Positions 35,497 through 45,251 of a stretch of DNA of 64,000 nt are shown here, one piece after another. The notes below the pieces were generated by a model. It saw only the letters and a program-made list of their open reading frames with translations, made no database searches and was not told the origin of the DNA. The DNA lies in NCBI GenBank assembly GCA_031835245.1, contig JAVKOQ010000012.1, forward strand, positions 260,501 to 324,500, given 5' to 3'. Every line of letters starts with the position of its first letter. Position 1 is the first letter of the stretch. A program made the position numbers and the translations under genes. Source of the stretch: Balamuthia mandrillaris (Eukaryota > Discosea > Longamoebia > Balamuthiidae).

Positions 35497-35567
35497 GCGT
35501 CATTGGTGTAGTGGCAGCATATTAGCCTTCCAAGCTGAGGACCCGGGTTCGACTCCCGGATGACGCA
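35497..35567 (+). tRNA. tRNA-Gly (anticodon TCC)
   Basis: A 71-nt cloverleaf with acceptor stem GCGTCAT/ATGACGC and discriminator A. The anticodon stem TTAGC/GCTGA encloses the loop CTTCCAA, with anticodon TCC at 35529-35531. The T arm is CCGGG-TTCGACT-CCCGG. A-box and B-box sequences (TGGTGTAGTGG, GGTTCGACTCC) are intact. No intron. A T-rich Pol III terminator (TTTCTTTTT) follows directly. Confidence 0.97.
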
Positions 35568-35676
35568 TTTCTTTTTCCTAATTTTTTCGCAGAGAGCGAG
35601 AGAGAGAGAAAGAGAGAGAGAGAGAGAAGAAACATAGCAAGAAAAGGAGAGATTCGCTTACAATGCTTCTACTTTT

Positions 35677-37900
35677 TTACTTATTGCGCATAGCATGAAT
35701 GAACGCCTCCTTGCCACAACGATCACAAAACGGCTTGTTGCCAATGCTCAGGCAGGACTCCCGCAGAGGCTTTCCGCAGCCAGTACATCCAAAGCATTCC
35801 TTGTGAAACAACAGGCCAAAGGTTTCCACCAGCGGACGTCCCGCATCGATGTCCTTCCCACACTTGTTGCAACACCGAATGAGATGAGGCTGCCGTGCGG
35901 ATGGTGATGAGCTAGAAAAGGATTGTGGATGACGCCGTTGAAGCAGTTGGTTCTGTTTGGAGTAGACCTCGTTGACACGTGCTGGAATGGCTTTTGATAA
36001 TGCACTGTATCGCGTGACGAGATTCGAGGATTCCTGTTGGTTGTTTTTGGTATTATAAGAAAAATGAGATAAGCAGAAGCCATAGTATAGCCTAAAAGAA
36101 AATAACAACCGAATAAATTGGCAATGAAATAACAGAACAAGAACAAAGAGTAAGAAGAAGACTGTACCGTTGGATACTTGTTAGCAAGTTCAATGATTTG
36201 AGGTTTCAACGCCTTTGCATTGTTGTTAAGGACCTCCCCTGAGCCGGCGAGTATCTGTGGTTCAGTAAGCTGCCGTAGCTGTTGCTCCATTACTGCAAGC
36301 CTTTTGTTAAGGTTAGCCAACTCGTTTTCTTTTGACAATCGTAGGTTGATGTTCGCTTCTCCTTGTTGCTTTGATTTCCATTCGTTGCTCATCTTTGTTT
36401 CGTTGCTAAGGCCTGTTTGCTTTCTTGTTTCATGTGTTGGGAATTGTTTCGTTGTGGTTATTATTTCCTTTTCCTCCTGCTCCTTCTCTTTTTTTTCTGT
36501 ACAATTGGTAGGTATCTTCATTTTTGTTTGTTCTTCCTCTTTTACGTAGTTTGTCAAAGTTCCTTTTTCTTTTTCTTTTTCTTTTTCTGTTTCTGTTTCT
36601 GTTTCTGTTTCTGTTTCTGTTTCTGTTTCTGTTTCTTTTTCTGTTTCTTTTTCTTTCGTTTGTTTTTCTATTTCCTTCACTGTCTCCGTTTCCTTCACCT
36701 CTTCTATACAGTTGGTTGTAGCGATGTTCTCTTGCGGCGTTTCTTTTTCTGCGTCACCCCGAAGTGGTGCAGATGGAAGGAAAACCAAACAGCTAGATTG
36801 CCGTTTTGGTTCCATTTCAATTTTGTTCAGTGACTTGCGCCGCTCCTCCTGTGCTTGCGAGATCAGGAGCCTGTCAAGCAATGGAGTGTGTTGGTATTCC
36901 TCAAAGTGGAAAGGTGACCGACTGATACAGTCTGCACCAGCTTCACACACCTTTCTCTCCTCTTCCGGTAAAAGATGATATTCCTTATGCCCAGTAGGGC
37001 TTGGGGCTATATGGTTGTGTATCAATATTTCATCAGAGAGAGAGAGAGAGAGAGAGAGAGAACAAGATTGAAAGGAAAGAAAACGAGACGGAGGAGAACA
37101 GAAGAGTCCAAACAAAGAGTTGATACCTTGCTCCGGTTGCAAAAGAGCCAGTTGAAAGTATACTCTGTACATTTCGAGGAGGATCGCTTTCACCCAGGCC
37201 ATGACCTCATCCTCGTGCTGGGCACAGAAATAAAAGTGCCGCTCCGATGGATGCGAAAGCTTGAACAGGGTTACTTCGTGCATGGGCCGTTGCAGCTTTC
37301 TCATCAGAGCTTTGTCATCGACCACCTCCACCACGTAGTCTTGCAACAGGATCACTCCCTTTGGCTTTTGCCGCTGTTTAGGTTTGTATTTTGAGTGTTC
37401 AGGTTGAAGGAACGCGAAGAGAAGAGAAGAGAAAGGAAAGAGAAAAGCAGGAAGGCGGCTAACACGAAACCTGTTTCTTGTCATCAACAAAGTAGTAGAG
37501 CGTTTGGTCTGTCGAAGAAGAAGTAAGAAGCAAGAAGCAAACAAAGTCATCAGAACGAGTAGCAAAAAAAAGGATGTAGTGGTAAAATGGAGTCAGAACA
37601 AAAAAAACGAACCTTTCAACACGAACCAGCGTCTTCTCCATGACTTGTGAATGGCGCCAAGCTTCAAAAGGTAGCCAACATGCGGCGGTTCTGAAAGTTG
37701 CTCCAAAAACTTGTTTCGTTCTGCTTTTTGTCTTTCCTGCCTCAATCGATCGTTCGAGAAGGAAAAAGCTAAGAAGATAACGAAAAGAAGAAAAAAATAT
37801 ACCGATGAAAACGAACCATTCTCTCTTGTTTGGTCATGTGCAACCGAACGGCTTGCGCATGGGCCGGCGGCTCGTGCTCGTGGTCCTCCCTCCAACTCAT
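35677..37900 (-). CDS. PH domain - LIM domain adaptor protein
   Basis: Likely membrane-cytoskeleton adaptor. Starts MSWREDHEHEPPAH; an in-frame ATG lies at 37978. A split PH domain covers the first exons: PPHVGYLLKLGAIHKSWRRR, WFVLK, TLYYFVDDKK, KPKGVILLQDYVVEVV and HFYFCAQHEDEVMAWVKAIL, with the invariant C-terminal Trp. The middle is polar with alternating Glu-Thr and Lys-Glu runs encoded by TTTCTG hexamers (36560-36660). A coiled stretch (LNKRLAVMEQQLRQL) follows. The C terminus is one LIM domain: CNKCGKDIDAGRPL, HKECFGCTGCGKPL and CDRCGKEAF, with all eight zinc ligands. One intron has (GA)n on the + strand (about 37033-37060). The gene is flanked on both sides by identical tRNA-Gly genes. 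Confidence 0.85.
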
Positions 37901-38029
37901 TCGCGCAATGTATAACTTTTCGTGCCCTACTGTTTCTCTCTGCAAAGAGTTTCGCGCTCCTTCATTTTGACATAACACTCAAGTGCACTCGCTTTGCTAC
38001 CCAACGACACGCTCTTCATTTCAACCTGC

Positions 38030-38100
38030 GCGTCATTGGTGTAGTGGCAGCATATTAGCCTTCCAAGCTGAGGACCCGGGTTCGACTCCCGGATGACGCA
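38030..38100 (+). tRNA. tRNA-Gly (anticodon TCC), second copy
   Basis: Identical over all 71 nt to the copy at 35497-35567; anticodon TCC. Similarity extends a few bases outward (CAACC and GCG upstream, TTTCTTTT downstream), so the pair arose by duplication including flanks. A T-run terminator follows. Confidence 0.97.
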
Positions 38101-38206
38101 TTTCTTTTTTGCGGTAATATTCAAATATTTATTCAAAAATCCATGAATGCCATGACGTCGTGAAAAACAAGTGACACGCAAAAAGTGTGTTGCCCTTTGG
38201 TTTTTT

Positions 38207-38212
38207 GTCGAC
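38207..38212. promoter_or_regulatory. GTCGAC palindrome upstream of Rpn11
   Basis: 123 bases before the Rpn11 start codon, in the context TTTTTGTCGACAAAG, the most symmetric example in the window. Confidence 0.4.
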
Positions 38213-38334
38213 AAAGTAAACTGAACTTTTTGGTAGCAGTGATTTTAGCAGTTAAAAAAAAGAGTAGCAGGGGGGTGAACTTTGAGTGTAAACAGATCGG
38301 GAGAGTGTGTACAGGAGAGCAAGCAAAAAAAAAG

Positions 38335-39235
38335 ATGCAGAACATTCAGCAAATGATCAGGCAAATGCAGCAGGGAGGGATGGGGCAAGGACCCACTCCC
38401 GACTCCCCCATCGTGGACACTGCCGAACAAGTCTACATTTCCTCTCTGGCCCTTCTCAAGATGTTGAAGCATGGTACGTTCTTGTCCTGCGTTTTTTGTT
38501 TTGTTTTGTTTTGTAGTGGCTCATCATTGCGCTGCCACACACAAGGCCGAGCGGGCGTTCCTATGGAGGTCATGGGCTTGATGTTGGGAGAGTTTGTGGA
38601 CGATTTCACAGTGCGTGTAAAGGATGTGTTTGCTATGCCTCAAAGTGGTACTGGTGTCAGCGTAGAGGCTGTTGATCCTGTTTTCCAGACTAAAATGTTG
38701 GACATGCTGAAGCAGACTGGACGGTTAGTAGTGAACTTTTATCTTTGCTCTCGCTCGTGTTTTGACTTTTGACACAACACAGGCCAGAGATGGTGGTAGG
38801 CTGGTACCACTCTCATCCTGGTTTTGGTTGCTGGCTTTCTGGTGTCGACGTCAACACACAACAGGTCCGCTCTCTCTCTCTCTCTCTCTCTCTCCTCCCT
38901 CCCTCCCTCCCTCCCTCCCTCCCTCCCTCCTCCCCCTCCCTCCCTCCCTCCTCCTCCTCCCTCCTCCTCCCTCCTCCCCCTCCCTCCCTCCCTCCCCCTC
39001 TCCCTCCCTCCCTCCTCCCTCCCTCCCCTTCCCTCCCTCCCTCCCTCCCTCCTCCTCCCTCCTCCTCCTCCCTCCCTCCCTCCCTCTCCCTTCCCTCCCT
39101 CCCTCCTCCCTCCCTCCCTCCCTCCCTCTCCCTCCCTCCCTCCCCTCCCTCCCCTCCCTCTCTCTCCCTCTCTCTCTCTATTTTATTTATATGTTCATTG
39201 CGTGTTTGCTCGTTTCCCTCCGCTGGCTCTCTTGT

Positions 39236-39269
<34 letters not shown>

Positions 39270-39975
39270 TCGCTCCTGTCTATTTCGCTATGTTGCACAG
39301 ACTTGGAATACTAACACTCCTGGAAACAGAGTTTTGAGGCTATTAATGAGCGCTGTGTGGCTGTGGTCGTGGACCCCATCCAGAGCGTGAAAGGCAAGGT
39401 CGTCATCGATGCCTTCCGTTGCATAAATCCCCAAACCCTCATGATGGGCCAAGAACCCAGACAAACCACCTCCAACATTGGTCATCTTAACAAACCATCC
39501 ATTCAGGTTCTCCTCGTTTCGCTTCTCTTCTCCTATTGTCACTTCGTTCTCTCCTTCTGCTCCTCTTCTTTGCCCATGTATTGACTCTCTCTCTCGTCTC
39601 TCTCTCTCTCAATAGGCTCTCATTCACGGCCTCAACCGTCACTACTACTCCCTAGCCATCAACTACCGTAAAGACGAGCTGGAACAAAAGATGTTGCTCA
39701 ACCTCCACAAACCCGCCTGGACCTCTGGCCTCACCCTCGAAAAGTTTGACGAGCACAGCCACGGCAACGAGACCCTGGTCAAGGAGATGCTGGAGCTGGC
39801 CAAGAACTACAACAAGAAGATCCAGGACGAGCTGACGCACACCCCGGAGGAGCTGGCCATCAAGGAGGTGGGCAAGGTGGACCCCAAGAAGCGCCTGGAG
39901 AGCGACGTGGAGAAGCTGATGGTCAAGAACACCACCCAGCTGTTGGGAGCCATGCTGGACACTGTTGTGTTTTAG
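38335..39975 (+). CDS. RPN11: 26S proteasome lid deubiquitinase Rpn11 (PSMD14)
   Basis: Zn2+ metalloprotease that removes ubiquitin chains en bloc at the proteasome. Five exons: 38335-38473, 38546-38723, 38783-38864, 39330-39506 and 39616-39975. The MPN+/JAMM catalytic motif is complete: [10 protein letters not shown] (Glu) and [16 protein letters not shown] (HxHx7SxxD). Other near-invariant blocks: [55 protein letters not shown] and AMLDTVVF at the end. The N terminus is Gln-rich ([14 protein letters not shown]), slightly longer than usual. Intron 3 is a 465-base pyrimidine tract. Confidence 0.97.
38868..39262. repeat. Long polypyrimidine (CTCC/CT)n tract in Rpn11 intron 3
   Basis: About 310 bases of CTCCCTCC-type sequence to 39180, then another (CT)n at 39236-39262. 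All C and T on the sense strand. Confidence 0.95.
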
Positions 39976-40049
39976 AGAGAGCTTCTTCGAAGAAACCCCC
40001 TTTTGTTTTTTGTTGTTGTGAAAAAAAAAGAAAGAAAGAACAAACGATC

Positions 40050-40271
40050 ATGTCGGAGTCATCGATGTGGAGAGCCCAGGTGGACTTGCGTTCTCTCTCG
40101 GAGCCTCAGTTGGTGGCCCTGCTGAAGCAGAGGGGGGTGAACATACCGCCCACGTACGAGCACGAAGATCTGGTGGTGCTTGCGCAGAACACAAAGTTTA
40201 TGGAACAACGGCCAGCCAAAGACCCGAGCGGCGAGAATAGCGGCCAAACACATCGACCCAAGACGGGTTGA
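40050..40271 (+). CDS. Small protein with SAP-like motif
   Basis: 73 residues, one exon, starting 75 bases after the Rpn11 stop. It contains DLRSLSEPQLVALLKQRGVN and EHEDLVVLAQ, a helix-extended-helix pattern like SAP or ARMET-C motifs (L-x-x-L-L-x-x-R-G-V then E-x-L-V). A related motif ends the hydrolase gene at 31074. SAP motifs bind DNA or RNA; ARMET-C ones act in other roles. No other domain. It could be a genuine short protein or the first exon of a longer gene. Confidence 0.45.
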   Translation: MSESSMWRAQVDLRSLSEPQLVALLKQRGVNIPPTYEHEDLVVLAQNTKFMEQRPAKDPSGENSGQTHRPKTG

Positions 40272-40408
40272 GATCATCTTCTCGAAGACATCTAAGTTCT
40301 CTCTTCTTCTCTACAGATATAATCCTGTAACACCAAACCGCCCACCAAAAAATGGATGAATGCCCTTCTCTCTGTCTCTTTGTTTTCTTCTGCGCTATGT
40401 GGTGTGGT

Positions 40409-40414
40409 GTCGAC
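40409..40414. promoter_or_regulatory. GTCGAC palindrome upstream of the TDP1-like gene
   Basis: 329 bases before the start codon at 40743, in the 471-base gap 40272-40742. The rest of that gap is A- and T-rich with a poly-A run at 40450. Confidence 0.3.
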
Positions 40415-40742
40415 AGTGGAAAAAAAAAGCTTTCAGGAGGAAGACCCCCAAAAAAAAAAAAAAAAAGAACAAGAAGAAGAAGGAGGAGAAGAAGAAAACT
40501 AAAAGTATTTCTTTTTCTTTCAAGCTTGCTTCTTTCCTTTCATTCTTTGCTCGTTTTGTTTCCCCATCGCCTGGGAGTGGACAAAAGCAAGACGGCACCG
40601 TCACGCTTGTTTCCCCCTTGCTCTCTGCGAGCTCCTCTCTGCTAATGTCCAACCGTGTCTACAAAAACCTCCCCAGCGAAATTTTTCTTGGAAAAATTAA
40701 CTGGTAGCAAAAAAAAAGTGTAGCGAAGAACACGCTGTGTGG

Positions 40743-43700
40743 ATGCGGTGGTTGTGTTTGGTGCCAGCGACAGCGGAGGAGGAAGGCAACGTGGTAGTCC
40801 TGCATAGCTACGCCGAAGGAGAGGAGGAGCAAGAAGAAATAGTGGAACGGGACCACAAGGGGACTGAGTCAACCTCTGCCAGCACCGCCGTCACGCCAAA
40901 GCATAAAGCTTCAGCTGAAGAAGAAGAAGAGGGGTGGATTATGTTGGGCAGGGCGCGGTGGTTGGGGCTTAGCGACAAACGAATCAGCCGCAATCACCTC
41001 CGAGTGAAAACTCTACCGAATGAAAGAGCCGTACTCGTTTGTGCAGTACCGTTTTCTCCTTCATCTCTCTGCTCTTCACATTCTCTTTTCTGTTCCCTTA
41101 GCGCTGTTTTATCCTCTTCTTTCCTTCTCTGCTCTATCCTCGCTCTATTCACCCTCTTCTCCTTTGCTCTCTTCTCTGCTTCCCCTCTCTTCTCACGTTT
41201 CTCTGTTTGCTCTGCGTCTCTCTTCTCTTTTTTCTGATCCACTTATTTTCTTTGCATTTAAAACCAAAGTGTGGAGTGAATGCCATGAAGATACACCATG
41301 TTCCTCCTTCCTCTTCTTCTACTACTTCAGTGATTGATCCGCGCAACGCTGAAGACCGCCACAAGATGAATGTTGGAGATAAGTTGTGGCTTCTTCATCC
41401 ACCTTCTTCGCATCCCTTTACTCTGCGCTTATGCCATCCGCTTGAACTCGAAGAGAAGGAGAAAGAACGAGAAGTTGTTTTCCCAACTACTTCATCGCTG
41501 TCAACAACAACAAAAGAAGAACGAACCAACAATAGAGCGAAACGAAAACGAGAAGCGCCAGACGAAAAAGAAGCCGAAACACCAAAACTTCATCAAAGAG
41601 CAGGAACGAAAGGAAAGGAAAAAGAAGAGGAAGAGGAACAAGGAAAGAGATATTTGGTTGAACGCAAGAAAGTAAAAGAGCATATTGTTGTCGAGAAGAA
41701 GCGCGATCATACATTAGTACCCATGCGTTGGACTTTTGGAGAGCAAGGAGCTTCAGTGCAGGTAATAGACTTGACGTCGGAATCAACAGACGTTACTTTG
41801 AACAAAGAAGAGGAAAGAGGCAGCAAAGAAACGAATGAAACTACAGAGAACAAAGTGGCATTCTTGAAGGAATGTTTTCCGCAGATGGAAGACTCAACTA
41901 TCGAGGCTGCTCTTATTTATTGCCGCCAAAACGTAACTGCTGCTGTCAATCATCTTCTTGGCAATGGTTCTTCTTCAGCTTCTTCATCTACAGGATATTT
42001 GTTGTCAGCAACGACGCCTCCAACTGAAGCCGAGTTGAAACAAAACGAAAAGGAAGCCAGAGAATGGTTTAGAGGGAGCCAGGTCTTCTTCAGGCTCAAT
42101 CGTCTTCCGTTCTTTCCGGAGACTGCAAATGAAGGATCTATTCAAATCAATCACATCATAACCGTTTGTTCTTCTCTTGTCCTTATTTGTTCGTTTTTCT
42201 GATGATCTTCTACTCTGAACATATAGGAGGACGCTCGCTTTGCGCTGATAAGTTCCTACTCTGTAGATGTAGCATGGCTAATGGAACAATGTCCAGTTCT
42301 TCGTCGTATCCGTTGGACCTTGATACACGGAGAACAATGCATCGAAGATATGATCGCTGGATTGGAGTCTCAAGACTCTTCTTCCGCTCCGACCCAACAA
42401 CCCTCCAACGTCCATTTCCACAAGCCTTACTTGCCATTTCCTTACGGCACTGTTCATACCAAGATGATGCTCGTCTTCTTTGACGACTCGTTGCGAGTGG
42501 CTATTACCACCGCGAACCTCATCGACGCTGACTACGAACGCAAGACGCAAGGCATATGGGTTCAAGACTTTCCTCGCGCTTCTCCTTCTGCACAACAACA
42601 AACAACAGAGCTAAGTCGTGAGTTTGTCAGTTATTTAACGGACTATCTTCGTAAAATGGGAAGAACTTCGCAATTAGGTGGTTTCGATCCAGTTCGTTTG
42701 CGAGACTATGACTTCAGTCAAGTGAAGGTGAGATTGGTGGCTAGTGTGCCTGGTGTTCATCGTGGTGCTGAGATGAACAAGTATGGGCACATGAGGATAA
42801 GAAGTTTGCTCCGGAAGGCATGCCCCTCTTTATCAGATTCGCTTGCCCATTCTCCTCTCTTATGTCAGGTACTTCTTCCTCTCTATACTTTTCTCTATAC
42901 TTTCTCTCTTTGATATTTACGAGTTTCCTCAAAAATTAGTTTTCAAGTGTTGGTTCGTTGACCGCCGACTGGTTAAAAAGAGAACTTGTTAATAGCTTTT
43001 GTCCAGAGACATTGAATGAAGGAGGAAGCCAAACCAGTAAATCGTCTTCCAATGCACTGCCTGACACCAAACTCATTTGGCCTACTGTTGACTTTGTTAG
43101 AGATTCCGTTGATGGGTTACTGATCTTCTTGTCTTCTTTCATTTCTTTCATGTAACGTCAATGTTGAAAGAATGCTGACATTGAACGTTGCAGGTATGCT
43201 GCTGGTGGATCTCTATGTTTCCCCCAACGAAACCTGAAGCCTTTTATGTTACCTCTCTTCCATCGCTACACTGCAATGCAAAAAGGCAGAGAACACGTCA
43301 CACCTCATATCAAAGTTCGTCTCTCTCTCTCTTCTCTTCTCTTCTCTTCTCTTCTCTTCTCTTCTCTTCTCTTCTCTTCTCTTCTCTTCTCTTCTCTTCT
43401 CTTCTCTTCTCTTCTCTTCTTCTTCTTCTTCTCTTCTTCTTCTCTTCTTTCTTCTTCTCTTCTCTTCTCTTCTCTTCTCTTCTCTTCTCTTCTCTTCTCT
43501 TCTCTTCTCTTCTCTTCTCTTCTCTTCTCTTTTCTCTTTTCTCTCGCTCTCTCGCGTGCGCACTTTCCTATGTTTCCTTCCCTAATCAAAAAACAAGTGT
43601 TACACACGAGCGAATGAAGAAGGACAGTTAGGCTGGGTCTGTTTGACGAGTGCAAATCTCAGCAAAGCAGCATGGGGTAACCTCCAAAAGAACGACACAC

Positions 43701-43981
43701 AATTGATGATACGGAACTGGGAGTTGGGTGTGCTTTTTCTTCCATCAGACCAAAACAGCAAAGTCGAAACAACATTCATGGCAGGAACTTCTCCTTCCGT
43801 GCGAGCAAAAAGAGCAAGGGGAAAGAACGAAGAAAAAGCAGAGGAGGAACAAGTGATAACGTTTCCAATGCCGTACTCAATTCCACCCCCAGTTTATGAA
43901 CAAGGCAAAGACGAAGCATGGCTTTGGGACGTGCCTCATCCAGAACCCGATAGTGGAGGACATTCATGGCGCACCATGTGA
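40743..43981 (+). CDS. TDP1: Tyrosyl-DNA phosphodiesterase 1 with N-terminal FHA and CUE domains
   Basis: Removes tyrosyl (topoisomerase I) and other 3' adducts from DNA. Six exons: 40743-41036, 41270-42163, 42227-42868, 42940-43115, 43194-43314 and 43598-43981. It begins with a PNK-type FHA domain (IMLGRARWLGLSDKRISRNH, then CGVNAMKIHHV and NVGDKLWLLHP). A charged linker leads to a CUE/UBA-like domain (KVAFLKECFPQMEDSTIEAA, AAVNHLLG). The TDP1 core has both HKD motifs: VHTKMMLVFFDDSLRVAITT with ANLIDADYERKTQGIW, and HIKCYTR ... WVCLTSANLSKAAWG. The C-terminal NWELGVLFLPSD and PPPVYEQGKDEAW also match the family. Catalytic His/Lys pairs are intact. Confidence 0.93.
43321..43545. repeat. (TTCTC)n pentanucleotide tract in TDP1 intron 5
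   Basis: It fills most of the intron 43315-43597; pyrimidine on the sense strand, interrupted by TTCTTC triplets near 43420. Confidence 0.95.
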
Positions 43982-44472
43982 AGGGACCAACGCTGAGTAC
44001 GAAAGCAAAGGACGAAAGACGATCAACAAAGCAACGAAAAAAAAAAGATAGAGGATGGAAAAACAAGAGGAAAAACATGGACAAGAGACAGAAAAGTCAC
44101 AGGAACTTTGGTGGATGACAACGAGACGACCAACAAAAGTGGAACGCATTGTGAAGACGGAAGAAAGAGAAACGGAACAAAGAGATGAAGAAGAGGAAGT
44201 CACTCTCGAAAGAGAGAGTCTCTGAGACATCGTTATAGGAATATGAATGAAGCAATACCACAGAAAACAGACAGAAAGTCAAGAGAGTAACTCGATTCTA
44301 TCTCACTTCTGCTCCTCCCACCAGCCAATCGCATTCCTCTTCCTCTTCTATTTATACTTTCTTCCTTCATTTGTTCATTCTTCTTCATCGTCTTCCATTC
44401 AAACAAACTTCACAATCTCTCTTCTTCATACCTTCATCAACGAACTAAAACTTCTATAACGATTCATCAACA
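43982..44472. other. Gap holding the TDP1 3' end and Hsp20 promoter
   Basis: Purine-rich on the left, pyrimidine-rich on the right. No gene seen. The promoter elements at 44325-44356 are listed separately. Confidence 0.4.
44325..44356 (+). promoter_or_regulatory. CCAAT and TATA-like elements of the Hsp20 gene
   Basis: CCAATC at 44325-44330 and TATTTATA at 44349-44356 lie 117-148 bases upstream of the start codon, in correct order. No clear array of nGAAn heat-shock units was found. This is the only gene here with an obvious TATA-like box, and its promoter has no GTCGAC. Confidence 0.4.
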
Positions 44473-44838
44473 ATGAGCCTTTGGGTACCCGACGTAGGCA
44501 CTAACGTCTTTGACGACTTTCGTCGCATGATGGATCCGTTCGCAGGAGGAGGCTTTGGCGGCTTCGGTGGCTTTGGAGGCTTCCCCGAGTTTGGCACGAC
44601 CCCCACAAGAGGATTCGGAGGAGGCGTTGGAAAGACCGCCATCGATCTGTTGAGCGATACTCCTTCCAGCTTTGCGGATGTCAACCGATTGGACCTCAGG
44701 TGGAGGCCCCTCTGCGATGTGCGTGAGACCGAGGAAGCCTACCACATTCTTGCCGAGCTTCCTGGTGTCAAGAAGGAAGACATCGAGGTATGTGTTTTTC
44801 ATATTCTCTTCTCGTTTTGATGTTTCTCTTATTTAACC

Positions 44839-44884
<46 letters not shown>

Positions 44885-45172
44885 GTGCACGTGGAAGGCG
44901 ATGGCAACACTCTTGTCATCAAAGGCAGGAAAAAGCACGAGCACACCGACCAGAACGAGAGGTACCACCGCGTCGAGCGCGGCTACGGTACCTTCACTAG
45001 AAGGTTCAGCCTCCCCGCCCACGCCGACCTGAACAACGTCGACGCCGAGTTCAAGAACGGCGTCTTGGACGTTCGCATCAAGAAACGCTCGGGAGAGGGC
45101 GAAAGAATGAGAGTGGAGATCAAAGGAGGCGGAGGCGGAGGCGGCGTGGAAACCAGCACCGAAGGAATGTGA
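44473..45172 (+). CDS. Small heat-shock protein (Hsp20 / alpha-crystallin)
   Basis: ATP-independent holdase chaperone. Two exons: 44473-44787 and 44885-45172, giving 200 residues. The N-terminal arm is Gly/Phe-rich (FGGFGGFGGFPEF). The alpha-crystallin domain runs from about residue 80: WRPLCDVRETEEAYHILAEL, PGVKKEDIEVHVE, LVIKGRK, YHRVERGYGTFTRRFSLP and the signature FKNGVLDVRIKK (family A-x-x-x-n-GVL). The C-terminal part has a poly-Gly stretch and lacks a clear I-x-I motif, although VEIKG may serve. The intron carries (CT)n. Confidence 0.95.
44841..44881. repeat. (CT)n dinucleotide repeat, intronic
   Basis: Hsp20 intron, sense-strand pyrimidine, running right up to the acceptor. Confidence 0.9.
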
Positions 45173-45251
45173 TTAAAAAGTTTGTTCCTTCTCTTTCTCT
45201 TTCTTCGCTTCTTGCTTTCTCTTTGTTGAAAAAACATCTTTACTTTCTTCT

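Noticed and set aside
38813-39298. Gly/Glu/Arg-rich open frame on the - strand
   Set aside because: A product of the long pyrimidine tract in Rpn11 intron 3.
44100-44320. Heat-shock element array before Hsp20
   Set aside because: GAA-rich sequence is present but no run of three alternating nGAAn/nTTCn units could be placed, so none is claimed.
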